A DNA stretch of 64,000 bases from Phyllostachys edulis (taxonomy: Eukaryota; Streptophyta; Magnoliopsida; Poales; Poaceae), in assembly GCA_036346405.1 (NCBI GenBank), contig CM070563.1, positions 29,770,816 through 29,834,815 of the forward strand, read 5' to 3'. Numbering within the stretch: position 1 is the stretch's first letter; every line of letters begins with the position of its first letter. This document shows positions 1 through 11,789 of the stretch, one piece after another. The notes under the pieces are model-generated. The model did not search any database and was not told the origin of the DNA. It was given only the letters and a program-made list of their open reading frames with translations. The translations under genes and the position numbers were made by a program.

Positions 1-726
1 GCACATAGACGCTAATGTTTTGTTTTTTTGTTGTATTCCTTAATCGGAAGCATAGGGTTTAGGTTTCAATTAATACTACTTGATGGGAAAAGACAAAACG
101 ACGCACATCTAGCTCTCAATTTGATGGACCCTATTTGTAGAAAATGAAAAGCAAAACATGTAGCCTTTAATTAATCTGTGTAATTCCTTTGTGCAACGAT
201 GAGACAAAACGAGTAAGTACGCAAAGAAGTGAAAGTCTTAATCGTAACTAATTTCATGAGTAGTTTTCAGAACATATTAAAAAGAAGAATTTATGACACA
301 CCAAGATAAGTCACATGTGCAATGATGTATTTTATATTTCCTCCATTTATATCCATGAAGAAACGCTATCACAAAGGGTTTATTGTTTCAATTATATGAA
401 ACGGATATACAAGAATCGCTATGACCAACTTGCTAGTTATTAATTAGGATCTTCCTCTTGTCTTTTGTCTCGTATCTAATCAACAATCATGCAGATAATC
501 AATAATTATCCGCTATGCTTAGCTTAGAGAGGAGAAGGTTGGACCCTTGCCCCTAGCGCCCAACACCCGCCACCTCCTCCCCATTGCGCCACCTTAGAGA
601 GGAGAAGGAAAGGAGAGGAATCGATTTTCTTCGTGACCTCCGAGGGTAACGATCTATAACCCTTTATATTTGCTATAAATTAATCGCTAATCAATTTTGA
701 CACTAATTTGTTACATGCGAGTGTAG
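1..726. other. Upstream arm of CACTA-1 (no gene seen)
   Basis: This AT-rich stretch lies upstream of the TNP2 start. I see no coding similarity on either strand, and no CACTA terminal repeat or subterminal array, so the 5' end of CACTA-1 should lie to the left of the window. A short GC-richer patch near 540-620 contains two copies of a gagaggagaagg motif and could be leader sequence of the transposase transcript. The strand and role are not established. Confidence 0.4.
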
Positions 727-3700
727 ATGGATCGAAACTAGATGTACAGCAGAACCGTGTGAGTCAAGAGTACATTAATGGCGTGGTTGCTTTTAGAAGA
801 GCCACGAAAGGTGATATGTTGAAGAAGGAGATAAATTTTATGTAATCGTCCATGCATTGATTATGTAATTTGAAGATGTTTAACAACGCGCGCAAATAGA
901 AGCGCACTTGATTCAAGGGTTTCACAAAAGGGTATACATGTTGGACCACCACGGTGAAGAGCAGATTATTACACATGAAGTTAGTAATGACGGCACCGCC
1001 GAGGAAGTCAACGACGCCGGATGTGGATCTGATCGCTTTTGATGAGGATATGTCACACGGTGACAACTGGATCGAGATGCTACGCGATGCGTAAGAGAAC
1101 TATAGTGAGAGAGAGTTTTGTAAATTCGAGGGCTTATGGAGGACTCGGTGAGACCTTTGTTCCCTGGTTGCAAGCCGAATATACAAGGTTGTCAACCGTG
1201 CTTGAACCGCTGAAATTGAAGGCAAGCAATGGTTGGTCCGATAAGAGTTTCACGGCGTTGTTAGGTCTCATAGCGACATCCTTCCGAGGGAAACGTGTTG
1301 CCCAAAGACCACCTATCAAGCAAAGAAGGTTATTTGTCCATTGGGAATGGAAGTAGAAAGAATACATGCATGTCCGAATGATTGTATCCTCTACAGTAAA
1401 GAGTATGCGCACATGCATGTATGTCCTGTGCAAAGCATCCCGATACAAGCGCCGAATATCGCTAAGGTGAAGCAAGGACCTCTGCTAAGATGTTGTGGTA
1501 TCTCGCCTGTGATCCCACGCTTGAAGCGCTTATTTGCGTAACGCAAAGGATGCAAGATTGCTGCGCTGGCACTCGTGAGGAGCGTAAGAGAGATGGAAAG
1601 CTAAGACACCCCGCCGATTCTCGCCTAAAGGAGAAACTTCGATCGAGCTTCAAGAGTTCGTGCGGAACCGAGGAACATAAGGTTAGGGTTGAGTACGATG
1701 GAATGAATCCTTTCGTAACATGAGCAATGACATAGCACTGCCCGTGAATCTATGTATGTACAACCTTCCTCCTTGGTCGTATGAAGCGAAGTACATTTTG
1801 ATGTCACTACTTATCCAAGGGCCAAGCAACTCGGGAATGATATTGATGTGTACCTAGCACCATTGTCGGATGATCTTGTGACACTGTGGAACTAAGGGCA
1901 CAGTTTGGGATGCGTATAAACGAGAGAACTTCACTTTACGCGCCATGTTGTTCTCGCACCATCAATGATTTTCCTGCCCTTGGTAACCTGCTTCAAGCCA
2001 AGATAAAAGGAGCCAAAGCTCGTCAAGACCGCTTAGATGCTCAGAGAGTGTATGGTCGAACAACTCGCAAGAAAATCTGTGTATATAAGGCCACCGTAGG
2101 TTCCTTCCAGAGTCACCCATACCGCAAGATGAAAAAATAATTCGACGGAAATAAGGAGAACGATTCAGCTCCAAGGGCTTTTAGAGGAAAGAGGTCTATG
2201 ATATGGTTAAGGATATCGATGTTGTGCTTGGGAAGGGACGAAATTAAGAACCCGTGAGAAGAACATCCGAAGAAGCGGTCAATTTTTGGGACTTGCCTTA
2301 TTGGGAGCACTTAGAAGTTCGCCAACGCATCGATGTCATGCACGAGAGAAGAATGTATGTGATAGCTTGATTGGTCTCTTCTTTGAACATTAGTGGCAAA
2401 ACAAAGGATGGTGTTAACGCACGGCGTGACTTGGTTGATATGAACATAAGGATCGAGTTAGCACCGTAGAGACCGATACAGATTTAACGTATTTTCCCCA
2501 AATTTTGCTACACTCTATCCAAGGCCGAGAGAAATGAATCGTGCTGAGCTTGCATGGAGTGAAAGTCCCATCCGTTACTCCGCTAACATTAAGAACCTTG
2601 TTTCTATGCAAGATTTGAAATTAATTGGTATGAAGTCTCATGATTGTCATGTGCCGATGACACAAATGCTTCCTCGCTGTAATTAGAAGTATCTTGTCAA
2701 CAAGGTCCGAGTGGCAATCTTGAGGTCGTGTTATTTTTTCAACTCAATTGCTCAAGATCATTGATCCCCAAGGACTAGATGCTCGCAGCCGAGGTGGTGA
2801 CCACTCTATGTCATCTTGAGATGTATTTCCTCCGCCATTTTTCGATATCATGGTCCATCTCATTGTTCACCTTGTGAGAGAGATAAAGATATGCGGCCCC
2901 GTGTTCTTACGCCATATGTACCCGCTCGAGAGGTACATGGGAATTCTCAAGTCCTACGACGGAATCGATCTCAACGGAGGGCAAGATCATCGAAGGTTAT
3001 GCAACCAAGAGGTCATTGAGTTCTGCGTCGACTACATGGCTCGTGGAACCGATAGGTGTGCCTCTATCTCGCCATGAGGGGAGACCGATGGTATCGGACC
3101 ATCGGGAAATCAATAACTCCCGATCCGATACATACGCCAAGCCCATTTCATGGTCTTGCAACACATGACCCAAGTGTCCCCAGATATCGACGAAAGCACA
3201 AAGACATGGTGCGCCAATGTAATCCGCATCGGTCGGAGGTTTGGATCACGAGAGCACAACCGCTTGCTCAACGAATGGTTAAAGGTGCGAATCACTAGGA
3301 GGTCATAAAGTGATGATACGCCGCTATGGTTGGCACGAGGGCCACAATTTACAATTGTCACATGGCAAGGATACGACATCAATGGGTACACATTTTATAC
3401 GGCACTCAGATAGGAAGAGCACAGCCCGTAATAGCGGTGTCCGTGATAGATGCATTCAAGATCGATGGGATGAGGAGCTCCTACTATGGGCAAATAGACG
3501 AGATATGGGAGCTCGACTACATGCTTTTCAAGATCCCCTATTTCGTGCCGCGGTCCATCTCGACATGTGAAGGTCGATAAGCACGGTGTCACTACCGTGG
3601 ACCTCGAACGTGTCGGATATAAAGACGAACCATTCGCATCAAGCAACCAAGTTGTTCAAGTCTTCTATGTAACCGAATCCGGCAAATAAGAAGCGCCACG

Positions 3701-3874
3701 TAGTTCTTCATGGAAAAGGAGGATTGTCTGAGTTGAGAATGTAGTGGACGAGGAAGAATACAATCAATTTGACGAGTTGCCTCCTTTCAAAAACGACATT
3801 AGGCTCGAGGAAGAACCCGGTGAGGAAGCTAGCTATATATGCACGATCATCATGAAGGTCTATATCTTAATTAA
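727..3874 (+). pseudogene. TNP2-type CACTA transposase, decayed
   Basis: TNP2 is the DNA-cleaving transposase of CACTA elements. Blocks typical of the family appear in order but in all three frames. They are: an N-terminal cysteine-rich start near 727-950; 'RIHACPNDC' near 1360-1385; 'LRHPADS' near 1600-1620; 'DGMNPF' near 1700; 'VYLAP' near 1850-1865; 'FWDLPYWEHL' at 2285-2315; 'NIKNLVSMQDLKL' at 2587-2625; 'SHDCHV' near 2640; 'YPLERYMGILKSY' at 2918-2956; and a C-terminal 'YYGQIDEIWELDY' domain at 3485-3525. The last block, near 3750-3874, ends 'HDHHEGLYLN' before a TAA. Many stops and frameshifts, the first a few codons in, make it a pseudogene. The start is chosen because the downstream residues match the usual N-terminus. 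Confidence 0.85.
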
Positions 3875-3974
3875 GAATTTACTCCAATGTAATTAATTTA
3901 TTCCATAACATCATGTGTTATGGACTTGTAATCTCTCATATATTTTGATGTCAACGTGAAATTGTCATGTGTTG

Positions 3975-4255
3975 ATGTGTTATGGACTTGTCATATTTGA
4001 TATTGATGTCAATGTGGACGACATTGTAATGTGGAGTATCAAAATTGTCATCATACTTGATTTCGAGTTGAGTTGAATTAGATATGAAATTTTGAAGTCA
4101 AATGTGTTATGAACTTGTTATGCACTTGTCATATTTGATATTAATGTCAATGTGTGGACGACATTGTAATGTGGAGTATCAAAATTGGTTTCACTTGATT
4201 TGGAGTTGAGTTGAATTAGATATGAAATTTTGAAGTCAAATGTGTTATGAACTTG
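3975..4255. repeat. Tandem repeat, two ~135 bp units plus a partial
   Basis: Two imperfect direct copies begin with GTGTTATGRACTTGT near 3975 and 4101 and share the blocks 'gacgacattgtaatgtggag' and 'gttgaattagatatgaaat'. A third partial copy starts near 4240. They lie just after the TNP2 stop, in the interval between the two CACTA-1 genes. No coding function is seen. Confidence 0.75.
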
Positions 4256-4369
4256 TCATCATACTTGTCACCAAAGTTAGAATTCATATGGACTTGTCAT
4301 AATTGTCATCATACTTGTCTCAAAGAAAGTTCACTATGTTTTCTCGTGATATTTATGTCTCACCGTGTT

Positions 4370-4530
4370 CAAGATGTTTTGTCAGATATCATAAATTGGC
4401 CTCGTGTTTAGGCTATCATGCACGGTTTTATTATACAACCGTCAGGAATATTATCACGACGGTTCAAATGAGAACCGCTCAGGATATTAATATCACGAAT
4501 GGTTCTCATTTCAACCGTCTGTGATATACT
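4370..4530. repeat. Internal copy of the CACTA subterminal inverted repeats
   Basis: Short inverted motifs related to TCACAGACGGTT and AACCGTCTGTGA occur here (for example acggttttattatacaaccgt near 4422 and tcaaccgtctgtgata near 4511). They match the array at the 3' end of CACTA-1 but lie between TNP2 and the second gene. In En/Spm elements such motifs are binding sites for the TnpA-type accessory protein. Here they sit directly upstream of a TATA-like box, so they may act as an internal regulatory region. That role is inference. Confidence 0.7.
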
Positions 4531-4620
4531 TTTTATAAGGCGGAAAACGCTAGGGTTTTCCTCTCACTTTCACTTCCTCTCCCGCGCCTTTACGCTCTCG
4601 ACGCTGCTCGCCTCCTCTAG
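4524..4620 (+). promoter_or_regulatory. Putative internal promoter of the CACTA-1 second gene
   Basis: A TATA-like stretch (tttttataag, 4530-4539) follows the repeat block. After it comes 'aaacgctagggttttcctctc', a pyrimidine-rich leader of the kind common in plant 5' UTRs. The next gene on this strand starts at 5722 after a probable leader intron, which fits transcription starting here. No transcript evidence is available. Confidence 0.5.
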
Positions 4621-4971
4621 GGTTTAGGCTCGCTCACCGCCGACCACGACCTCGGCGCCGCCCCCAACATTGGTGCCCCGACCTGTGCCGCCCGACCTCG
4701 ACGCCTGCTCACCTCCCAGTCAGAAGCCCCGACGCCGCCGCCGACCTCGGTGCCGCCCTCGACATTGGCGCCCGACCTCGACGCCGCCGTCCTCCTCCCC
4801 TGTCGGCCTCCTCCCTCAGACCGGCCTTCCCCCGCCGTCCTCCTCCTCGTGTCGACCTCCTCCCCACCTCCCTCCTCCTCAAGATCGGCCTCCTCCTCGT
4901 GACTGGCCTCCCCAGCTTCTTGTCTGCATCCTCTCTGTGAGTATTGCTCTCGTGGCGATTCGGTTGATCTT

Positions 4972-4973
<2 letters not shown>

Positions 4974-5016
<43 letters not shown>
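4974..5016. repeat. (AT)n microsatellite
   Basis: About 21 uninterrupted AT dinucleotides lie within the probable leader intron. Both strands show small open frames of alternating Ile/Tyr, which are not coding. Confidence 0.95.
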
Positions 5017-5019
<3 letters not shown>

Positions 5020-5240
5020 CAAATGCTAGTTGCAAATTAATCGCTGGGCTTTGTTGACATGCTCGTGATGAACTCCGCCTTATAATGAGATTGAATGTGA
5101 TAGTTAGTTCATACTTGAGCTCTATTGTATTACTTACTACCGCCAATATGTTGTACCGTTAATTGGTTACTTTCTGTTCAGCTCATAGTTCTATTGCAAA
5201 TTGATCACTTGTATTGACTAGTTTGTGATTCTTCTAGTAG

Positions 5241-5700
5241 TATGTATGAGCTCATTCAACTTTTCATTTGCCATCTTGATCTCTGTAGTCAACCTCTGCT
5301 TGATCGAAGTTTAACTGTTGCTAACAGCTTGAGATCATTTGACGCTTACAAAGTATTGTTTAGAGCTCATAGTTTGAATTTATATTATCATATTCATTTC
5401 ATGAAGAGTATAGACAATAGGATTGAGATGGCAAAGACTTGTTCTTTAGCTACTCTCCTTCTCGAGAGCACATAATATCATCAATCGCATTTCTTAGAGA
5501 AGTAGGCTCGGGCAAAAGATTTGTATCACTAGTTTCTATCTATACAAAGATCACAAGAGAAGCGGTGGATTAAGGAGTGTTAGGAGTGTTAGAATAGAAG
5601 CTCGTGGATTAAGGAGTGTTAGGAATGTTAGTAGTCTCAGATGAGCTCATTCAACTCTTCATTTGCCATCTTGATCTCTATAGTCAACCTCTGTACTTCT
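5241..5700. repeat. 60 bp direct duplication, ~400 bp apart
   Basis: The block 'atgagctcattcaact' followed by 'cttttcatttgccatcttg' and 'agtcaacctctg' occurs at 5243-5300 and again at 5641-5694 with only a few differences. Between them is another short repeat, 'gtggattaaggagtgttagga', twice (near 5565 and 5602). This looks like local tandem duplication of leader/intron sequence. Confidence 0.8.
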
Positions 5701-5763
5701 TCCCGAGAGCAAGTAAGCGAGATGGCAGAGGCATCGTTTTCGCTGCCTGCCACCGACGCCGCA

Positions 5764-5895
5764 GATGGAAGAGGGCGCCGACGAGGCCGCCAACACCGAC
5801 CCCCGCAGATGGAAGAGGCGCCGACGAGGCCGCCAACACCGACCCCAGCAGATGGAAGAGGCGCCGACGAGGCCGCCGCCACCGCCGGCGATAAT
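5764..5895 (+). repeat. 45 bp coding tandem repeat, three units
   Basis: Three near-identical units beginning 'agatggaagag' and containing 'gccgacgaggccgcc' encode repeats of roughly ADGRGADEAANTDPS. The unit length is a multiple of three, so the frame is kept. The CACTA-2 homologue lacks the array, so the expansion is specific to this copy. Confidence 0.85.
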
Positions 5896-7782
5896 GACAC
5901 TAAGCGAGATGGCAGAGGACAATCGAAAATGCCTACGGGCCGGCTGGTCATCACGGAGGTCGCTGACTTTGGGGTCCTCCGAGTCCCAAGAGATCGTGGC
6001 GTAGATTCCGGACCATCTGCGGGATACTTGAAGGAACGGGTCCTCATCACCACACCAAGGTGGAAGGACTCGACGAAGAAGCGAAGGCGCTACACGGGAT
6101 GTAACTTTCAGAGAAGTTCACTATTCCGTAGCATATGTGGCACGCGGCGACGGACGGCGATGCTCACGATGGGTAAATCGTGGAGGACCTTCAAGAGCAT
6201 TCTTGTCACGGCACGTGAACACGGGTCGACGCCTTCAAGCAGAAGATAGATTCTTGACGCGGAAGCATGGGACACCATTGTGGCTATGAAAACATCGGCC
6301 GAATTTAAGGAGCAAAGTGCGCGCACAAAGCTCTCGGACACAAAACACTCACCAAGACAGACTCGGCACCACTGGGTACGGGTAAATACGAGGAATGGCG
6401 GCGGAGAAGGAGAACCCGCTTCGATGTCACGCAGACCCGCTCCCTAAGCCGGTTAAAATCGAGGGCACAAGTCTCGTCTTCGGCAAAGATCTCCTTCACA
6501 AACCCGCATCAGAAGTGTCCCAACGTGTGGTAAGTATATCGAACTACTAAGTTGTTAATAAGTCCATAACTTCATAGTGTCTATAATAACGTGATGACCT
6601 CTTGCAGCAGGACTTGATCGCCCAAGCTTCCCAAGGCTCCTTCCGTGCGCACAGGAGAAGGATATACTATCTACGGCCTTGGGAAACAAGGAGCACCTTG
6701 GTCGCACGCGAGGCCTTGGGGTTAACGTACCTTGGATTCATGGATTCATGGACGACTACTACACGATAGGACTAGGAAGAGATCCAAGGTCAATTACGAC
6801 AAACCGGTTGGTACAGATGATTACTAACCAATTTCAAGTAGAGATGGCAAGATTATGGAGTCAAATGGATATACTCATGAGCCATGGTCGCAAGTCGCCC
6901 CGCTAATTTGAAGACGGTCCTCCTCGGCGGAGTATGGCGTCACAAGATAATTAGAACATGACGACGTCCGACACCGATAGATGACATCAAGGTAACGACA
7001 TCTATGGAATGCACCAAAGATAGACCCTAACGACACCTTAGCTAATTGCGATCGCTTTGTAGGAGCCGACGCTCAGAAGCTCCAAGTGAGGATGGATGGG
7101 TCCTTTGTATTGAGGTCACAGCAGGGATGGTGTATCCATACGAGGAAGGGCAAGGCAAAGACGGTGCCCACCGGTGCACGGTTACGCCAAGGTCCGTGGA
7201 TATGGTACATGTCAATTTCGAGCCATCCCATCGACATTTGCCCGAACGAAGAGATCACAACACTAGGGATGCCGCCTCTCTTTTATCCAAAGGCCCAAGA
7301 AGAATATCGCTCGAACCAAGAAGGCCGCTGATCCGCACACCACTATTCCTTCCAACGGACCCTTGATGACTCCACCTCATGTTTCGCCTCAAAAGGCCAC
7401 CTCTTCGATTCCCTTGAGAAGACGCCAAGGAACAAAGAAAAGCGCGCCGACGACGGTTCCCGAAGTCGTCTCACAAAAAGACGATGCTAATCGCTAAGGC
7501 CAAATCAAATCAACGAACGCATAAAGCGCCTCCCAAGTCCGAAGTCCGAGAAGTCCGGAAGTCCGCGATACCCGGAAGTCCGCGATACCCGGAAATACAT
7601 CATCGAAAACCGTTGTGTTCGCGATAAAGATAATGCACGCCGACATGCTTGTCGCTTTGCATGCTCGGTACTTGGACAAGACCCAAAAGAAGGGGTCCGA
7701 CATCGAATCACCGCCGACACGAGGACAAGCATTTCTTCAACGGACGAGGTACTTCGTCGTGGGCTTCAATGATTTATTTGAA

Positions 7783-7787
7783 CTATT
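7783..7787. other. Target-site duplication CTATT, left of Tekay-A
   Basis: CTATT directly precedes the TG of the left LTR and is repeated at 20011-20015 directly after the CA of the right LTR. This proves the limits of the insertion. Confidence 0.95.
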
Positions 7788-10700
7788 TGTGGGACCCGGG
7801 AATGAAAGATCCCGAACCCTCTGTGTTCATACACCAGTCCAGGATTTCCGGTGTACACAGTTACAAAAATGATAACATAACCAAGTCTCGCATTGCATTA
7901 ATAGTAAATCGAGTTCGATACAATTGGGCATGAAGCCAAATAAAAGATTAAATAACACAATGAAATAAGAACGATAGTAGTAGGCGAACGATCCGCCACA
8001 GTAATCGCCCTGAGGCGAGCCTAGGTGTCGTGTCCTCACCGCCCCGATAGTAGTCTTCTCTGAAATTTTGTTGCATAAAGCAAGCATGAGCACAACTACC
8101 GTGCTCGCAAGTTACACCCAATATGGAATTGTAATGCATGCATAAGGTAAACAAAGGACATTGGCGTGGTTATTTTGCGAAGCGCTAGCTTTAATTTTAA
8201 ATAATCATAATAGATTGCAAGGCCATTTTCATACAAGATTTAAAATCATAAATTTAAATGACAAATGTATAATGTGGATAACCTCCAAGAAAGGTGATGG
8301 ATATCCTCCAATCACAATGGCTAACCGCCTAATTTTCCCACAGATTAACCATCCCGAAAACATCTGTTGAAGTCATTTTAAAACCAAAACAAGTCTAACT
8401 CAAAGTGGCTTTGCTAGCATGTCCATGATCATGACGCGCTATTCAATAGTTTCTACTCGCAGAGTTTGTGCAGTTTACCCACACGAGATAATTTGCTCCT
8501 TGTGTCGGCCAATCCACGCTTCCTAAGGCGTGTGACAAAGCAATTATCACGAGGTCGTTATAATGGTCTACCCCAAAGAACTCGTGTCCGCTAAGGTTTC
8601 GCCCATTGACTATCCATCCTCCCGGAGCCCCTCTTGCGCCAGTGGGACTACTGCCTAACCAACACCCACTCATACAAAATGGCACGACTATCTACGAGGT
8701 GTCCCAAGTTATTAAGTTTAGTCTTGCCTGCACAAGACGTGTGGTGGTACGGTAGGGCATAGCAAGATGCGCTCCAAGACCGGTCCTTAATCGACTTGGG
8801 CGTCGCTCAAAATCAAACCTCGGTGTTAATCCTAACCAGATTAAACCCGTGCATAAACTCGCACCCACCATTCATCCTGCTTTACCAAGTCCAAACCATT
8901 TTAGTTTTATTTTAGTGTAAACCACCTTTACAAACTCTCCATGGTAAAACAATACCATAGATTTGATTTTAAACAAGTTGTAATGATTTGGCTAAATCCT
9001 CCCAAATTCAAAATCATGGTTCAAACATTCGCTAAGCATTTCCAAACAATTTTACCTATGGTGACAAGGGATGGCATTTCAATATACAAAATTGGCCATA
9101 CAATAACAATTGGAATAGCTACATTTAAACAGTCTTAAAATAATTGACTAAAAATATGCATGCAATAATAATTCTAAAAACTGGATTAAATAACTTTAAA
9201 ATAGTAGGTGCAACATGGTCAAAGTGTAACTTGCCTTCGCTGAAGTCTTGAAATTCTAAAGCTTCTAAGAATCAAATTTTTAATCGTCAGTAATCTAAAC
9301 GTGGAAATACGACAATCAATTGAAATTCAAATAAAAACGAGACAATAGTTCAACTAACTCCAAATAAAATAATTATATTTTATTTGGCTAGATAATAATT
9401 TTATAAGACTTTATAAGTTTGAAACACTCAATTTAGAAATAGGAAATAAAAGATATGAATTTTACAAGTTTAAATCCTAAATTTGCAATTTAAATAGTTT
9501 AATTTAAAATGACAATTTAAACTAATTCCAAATAAACTAATTCTAATTTATTAAGCTAGATAATCTTTTTATAAAATTTTAGAAATTTAATTCACTAAAT
9601 TTGGAGTTGGAATTCAGATGATATGAATTTTATAAATTTTAACCTAAATTTGGAATTTAAATGAATTTCTAAATTCTAAAACAGGACTAAACTGAACTCC
9701 AAATTGAATAACTAAATTTTGTTTAGTTAGATAATAATTTTCTAAGATTTTAGCAATTTGAATCATCTAATTTGGAATTAGGATGCAAAAGTTATGAATT
9801 TTACAAATTTAATCCTAAATCTGTTATTTAATCCATTTTCTGAATTATTTTTCTAAAGGAAATCTAATTATTGCGCAATGCTGACATCAGCGAAGGAATT
9901 CCGGGATTTAAAAGAAATAAAAAAATTTCGACGCAAGGGCCCTTTATGCTAGAGACACGACCCACGGGACTTAGTCCACTCGCCTTGGCGCACGGGAGGT
10001 GGCGTGATGTGGCGCGCCGCGCCGACGTGGTCGCCACATGGGCGTGAGGTGGCGCCACATGGGCGCACACGGGCCACGCCACGCTGGCACGAGCGGGCGG
10101 CGTCGAACCGAGGGTTGCCGACGCAGGCCTTGTCTTGGGGCGCGCGGCGAGGTGCGCAATGTAACGAGAAGAAGACGGGGAACCAAGGGAGCTCACCCAC
10201 ACGAGAAGGCGGGGACAGAGATGGCCGGCGGCGAGCGAAGAGCGGCGGCGCGGCTACGGTTGAAGGCGACACGGCGCTACGGGGGTCCTCCGACGAGGGC
10301 GAGGGCGCAGCAGCCTTCGGCGCCCAGGCGATGCGATTGGTGGTGGCGGCGAGGACACGGAGGCGAAGGATTTGGCGCAATCGACGGTGGCGCCTTGCGG
10401 TGGTCGACGGCAACGATCTTCAATTCCGGCGCATGTAGGGGAAAAGAGAGAGGAAGGTGGCGCTGGGGCGCGTGAGAGGAGGGCTACCCGGAGTGCCTTT
10501 TATAGGGGCGAGGAGGTCCGAGGCGGCGAGCGCGAGGTGGAGATCGTGGCGGCGGTTGCGTGGCGACGTTGGGGAATCCGGCGCGAGGAGAGGGGTAGAA
10601 GGTGGGGGCGAGGGCGGTTGGAGGCGCCGAGTCGTGCGCGCACGCGCGGGACGCGGAGGTTGGAGCGCTACCACGGCTCGCCTCGTGAGCGAAAATGGCA

Positions 10701-11211
10701 GAGGCGGCTTGACCGCGGAGGAGAATGCAGGAGAAGATGACGCGGGTTGCTGGATTTCTCATCCGACGGCAAGTGGAGAGAGGAGGCGTGGAGCGATCTG
10801 GGCCGCTTGACGGGCATCCGATGGTGAGAGAGAGGCGGGCGGGTGCAAGGGGTGGCTAGAGCAGCCGACTGGGCCGAAAGGCCTGAGGGGAAAATGGGTC
10901 GAGAGAGGGTTTCGGCCCATGCACTGCTGAGGGTTTTCTTTTAGTTTTCTATTTTAAATAATCTGGTTAATTCCTTTTAGACTTAGAAAATAGCAAACAG
11001 AGTCCAAAAATTCTACAAAAAATCTCATAAATCCTTAGAGACATTTTAGACTTAATAAAATTATCCCCAACTTAAAGTTGGTAATAGAATTTTGAATTTA
11101 AATTTGTTTTGGCTTTAAATAATTTAAAGGAAAGCTTTTAAAATTCAGAAAATTCACAAATTCAAATAAGTTTTAAACTTTAACCAAATTTGAAATTTTT
11201 GGGCTGTTACA
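7788..11211 (-). repeat. Tekay-A left LTR (3' LTR in element sense)
   Basis: This 3424 bp direct repeat begins TGTGGGACCC and ends GGCTGTTACA on the + strand, so it reads TGTAACAGCC...GGGTCCCACA in element sense. A TATA box in element sense lies at 10496-10505. A GC-rich leader (9960-10490 on the + strand) generates spurious open frames on both strands. The acidic small-exon region near 8040-8065 matches those of the other LTRs but its frame is damaged. Confidence 0.93.
10496..10505 (-). promoter_or_regulatory. TATA box of Tekay-A (left LTR)
   Basis: CTATAAAAGG on the - strand lies between an AT-rich U3 and a GC-rich leader. The identical motif is in the right LTR at 19293-19302, which drives the genomic transcript. 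Confidence 0.65.
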
Positions 11212-11225
11212 AACCTACCCCCCTT
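11212..11225 (-). other. Polypurine tract of Tekay-A
   Basis: AAGGGGGGTAGGTT on the - strand directly abuts the 3' LTR. Tekay-B (34978-34991) and Tekay-E (56302-56315) have nearly the same tract in the same position. Confidence 0.85.
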
Positions 11226-11247
11226 AAGGGAATCTCGACCCCGAGAT

Positions 11248-11788
11248 TCAGACTTGACCGGCAAGGAGGTGGGGATACTCTGCCTTCAGATCTTCTTCTC
11301 GCTCCCAAGTAGCTTCACTTTCCGGGTGATGACTCCACTGGACTTTGTAGGAACGGATGATCTTGTTCGGTGACACGCTCAGGACGCCCGTAATCTTGAT
11401 CGGTTGCTCCACATATGTGAGGTCTTCTTGAAGATCGATGCTTTCTAGAGGGTGTCGATCTTCGTGCACTCAAGGCACTTTAGTGTGAGACATGGAAGAC
11501 ATTGTGGACGGCGGATAAGGATGCTGGTAGTTCGAGCTGATATGCAACTTCGCCTCTTCTTCCTAGAATCTTGTAAGGTCCCACAAATCTGGGTGCAAGC
11601 TTTGCTTTGGTTCGGAACCTTCTAACTCCTCGGAGTGGAGTAACTCTGAGATAGACGAAGTCTCCTTCTGCAAAGGTCAACTCTCGCCGACGATTATCAG
11701 CATAACTCTTCTGTCGGGTTTGAGCTACTTTTAGATGTTCTCTTATTGTTTTAACCTTGCTTTCACTTCTTTGATCAACTCCGTCCAA
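11248..11788 (-). pseudogene. Tekay-A integrase C-terminus: GPY/F module and chromodomain
   Basis: Two frames cover the end of pol. The first, starting at 11788, has a basic helix followed by 'RFVGPYKILGRRGEVAYQLELP', the GPY/F module of chromovirus integrases, and ends 'VHNVFHVSH'. The second, from 11469 to 11248, has 'VQWSHHPESEATWEREEDLK', a chromodomain-like end that in this clade targets insertion to heterochromatin. The conserved Trp is present here, unlike Tekay-E. The two parts are separated by a frameshift near 11475. Confidence 0.85.
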
Positions 11789-11789
11789 A

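Larger units (their letters stand above)
4560..5721 (+). other. Leader exon and probable intron of CACTA-1 second gene
   Basis: The GC-rich stretch 4560-4935 is full of CTCC/GCC runs that create long overlapping open frames on both strands; none looks like protein. A good donor (gtgagtattg) lies at 4936. The interval after it is AT-rich, with a microsatellite and a repeated 60 bp segment. The homologous gene of CACTA-2 has the same sequence 'agcaagtaagcgag' just before its start codon, which supports a shared leader structure. Confidence 0.5.
5722..7787 (+). pseudogene. CACTA-1 Transposase_24 (Ptta/En/Spm) gene, 5' part
   Basis: This is the second CACTA gene, of the type that binds the element ends in En/Spm. 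The start at 5722 is supported by the homologous start in CACTA-2 (41678, - strand). In order: a low-complexity N-terminus with 45 bp repeats; 'WKDSTKK' near 6060; 'GKSWRTFKSIL' near 6170-6205; and 'WDTIVAMKTSAEFKEQS' near 6268-6318. A GT-AG intron follows at 6530-6607, then 'LGNKEHLGRTRGLGV' near 6680-6722, the family signature, and weaker similarity to 7770. The reading ends in 'FVVGFNDLFELF' where Tekay-A begins; it continues at 20011. Frameshifts and stops are present. CACTA-2 carries the same intron at the same place. Confidence 0.8.

Noticed and set aside
764..3646. Minus-strand frames of 60-113 codons over the TNP2 region
   Set aside because: They are antisense shadows of the + strand transposase blocks and have no family similarity.
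4617..5146. Pro/Ser/Arg-rich frames of 119-145 codons on both strands
   Set aside because: They fall in the leader exon and the (AT)n tract of CACTA-1; composition explains the openness and the homologous CACTA-2 region has no such frame.
9864..10810. Long overlapping open frames on both strands (up to 154 codons) in the left LTR of Tekay-A
   Set aside because: They lie in the GC-rich leader of the LTR, rarely contain stops because of composition, and are not preserved in frame in the second LTR copy (18664-19762).
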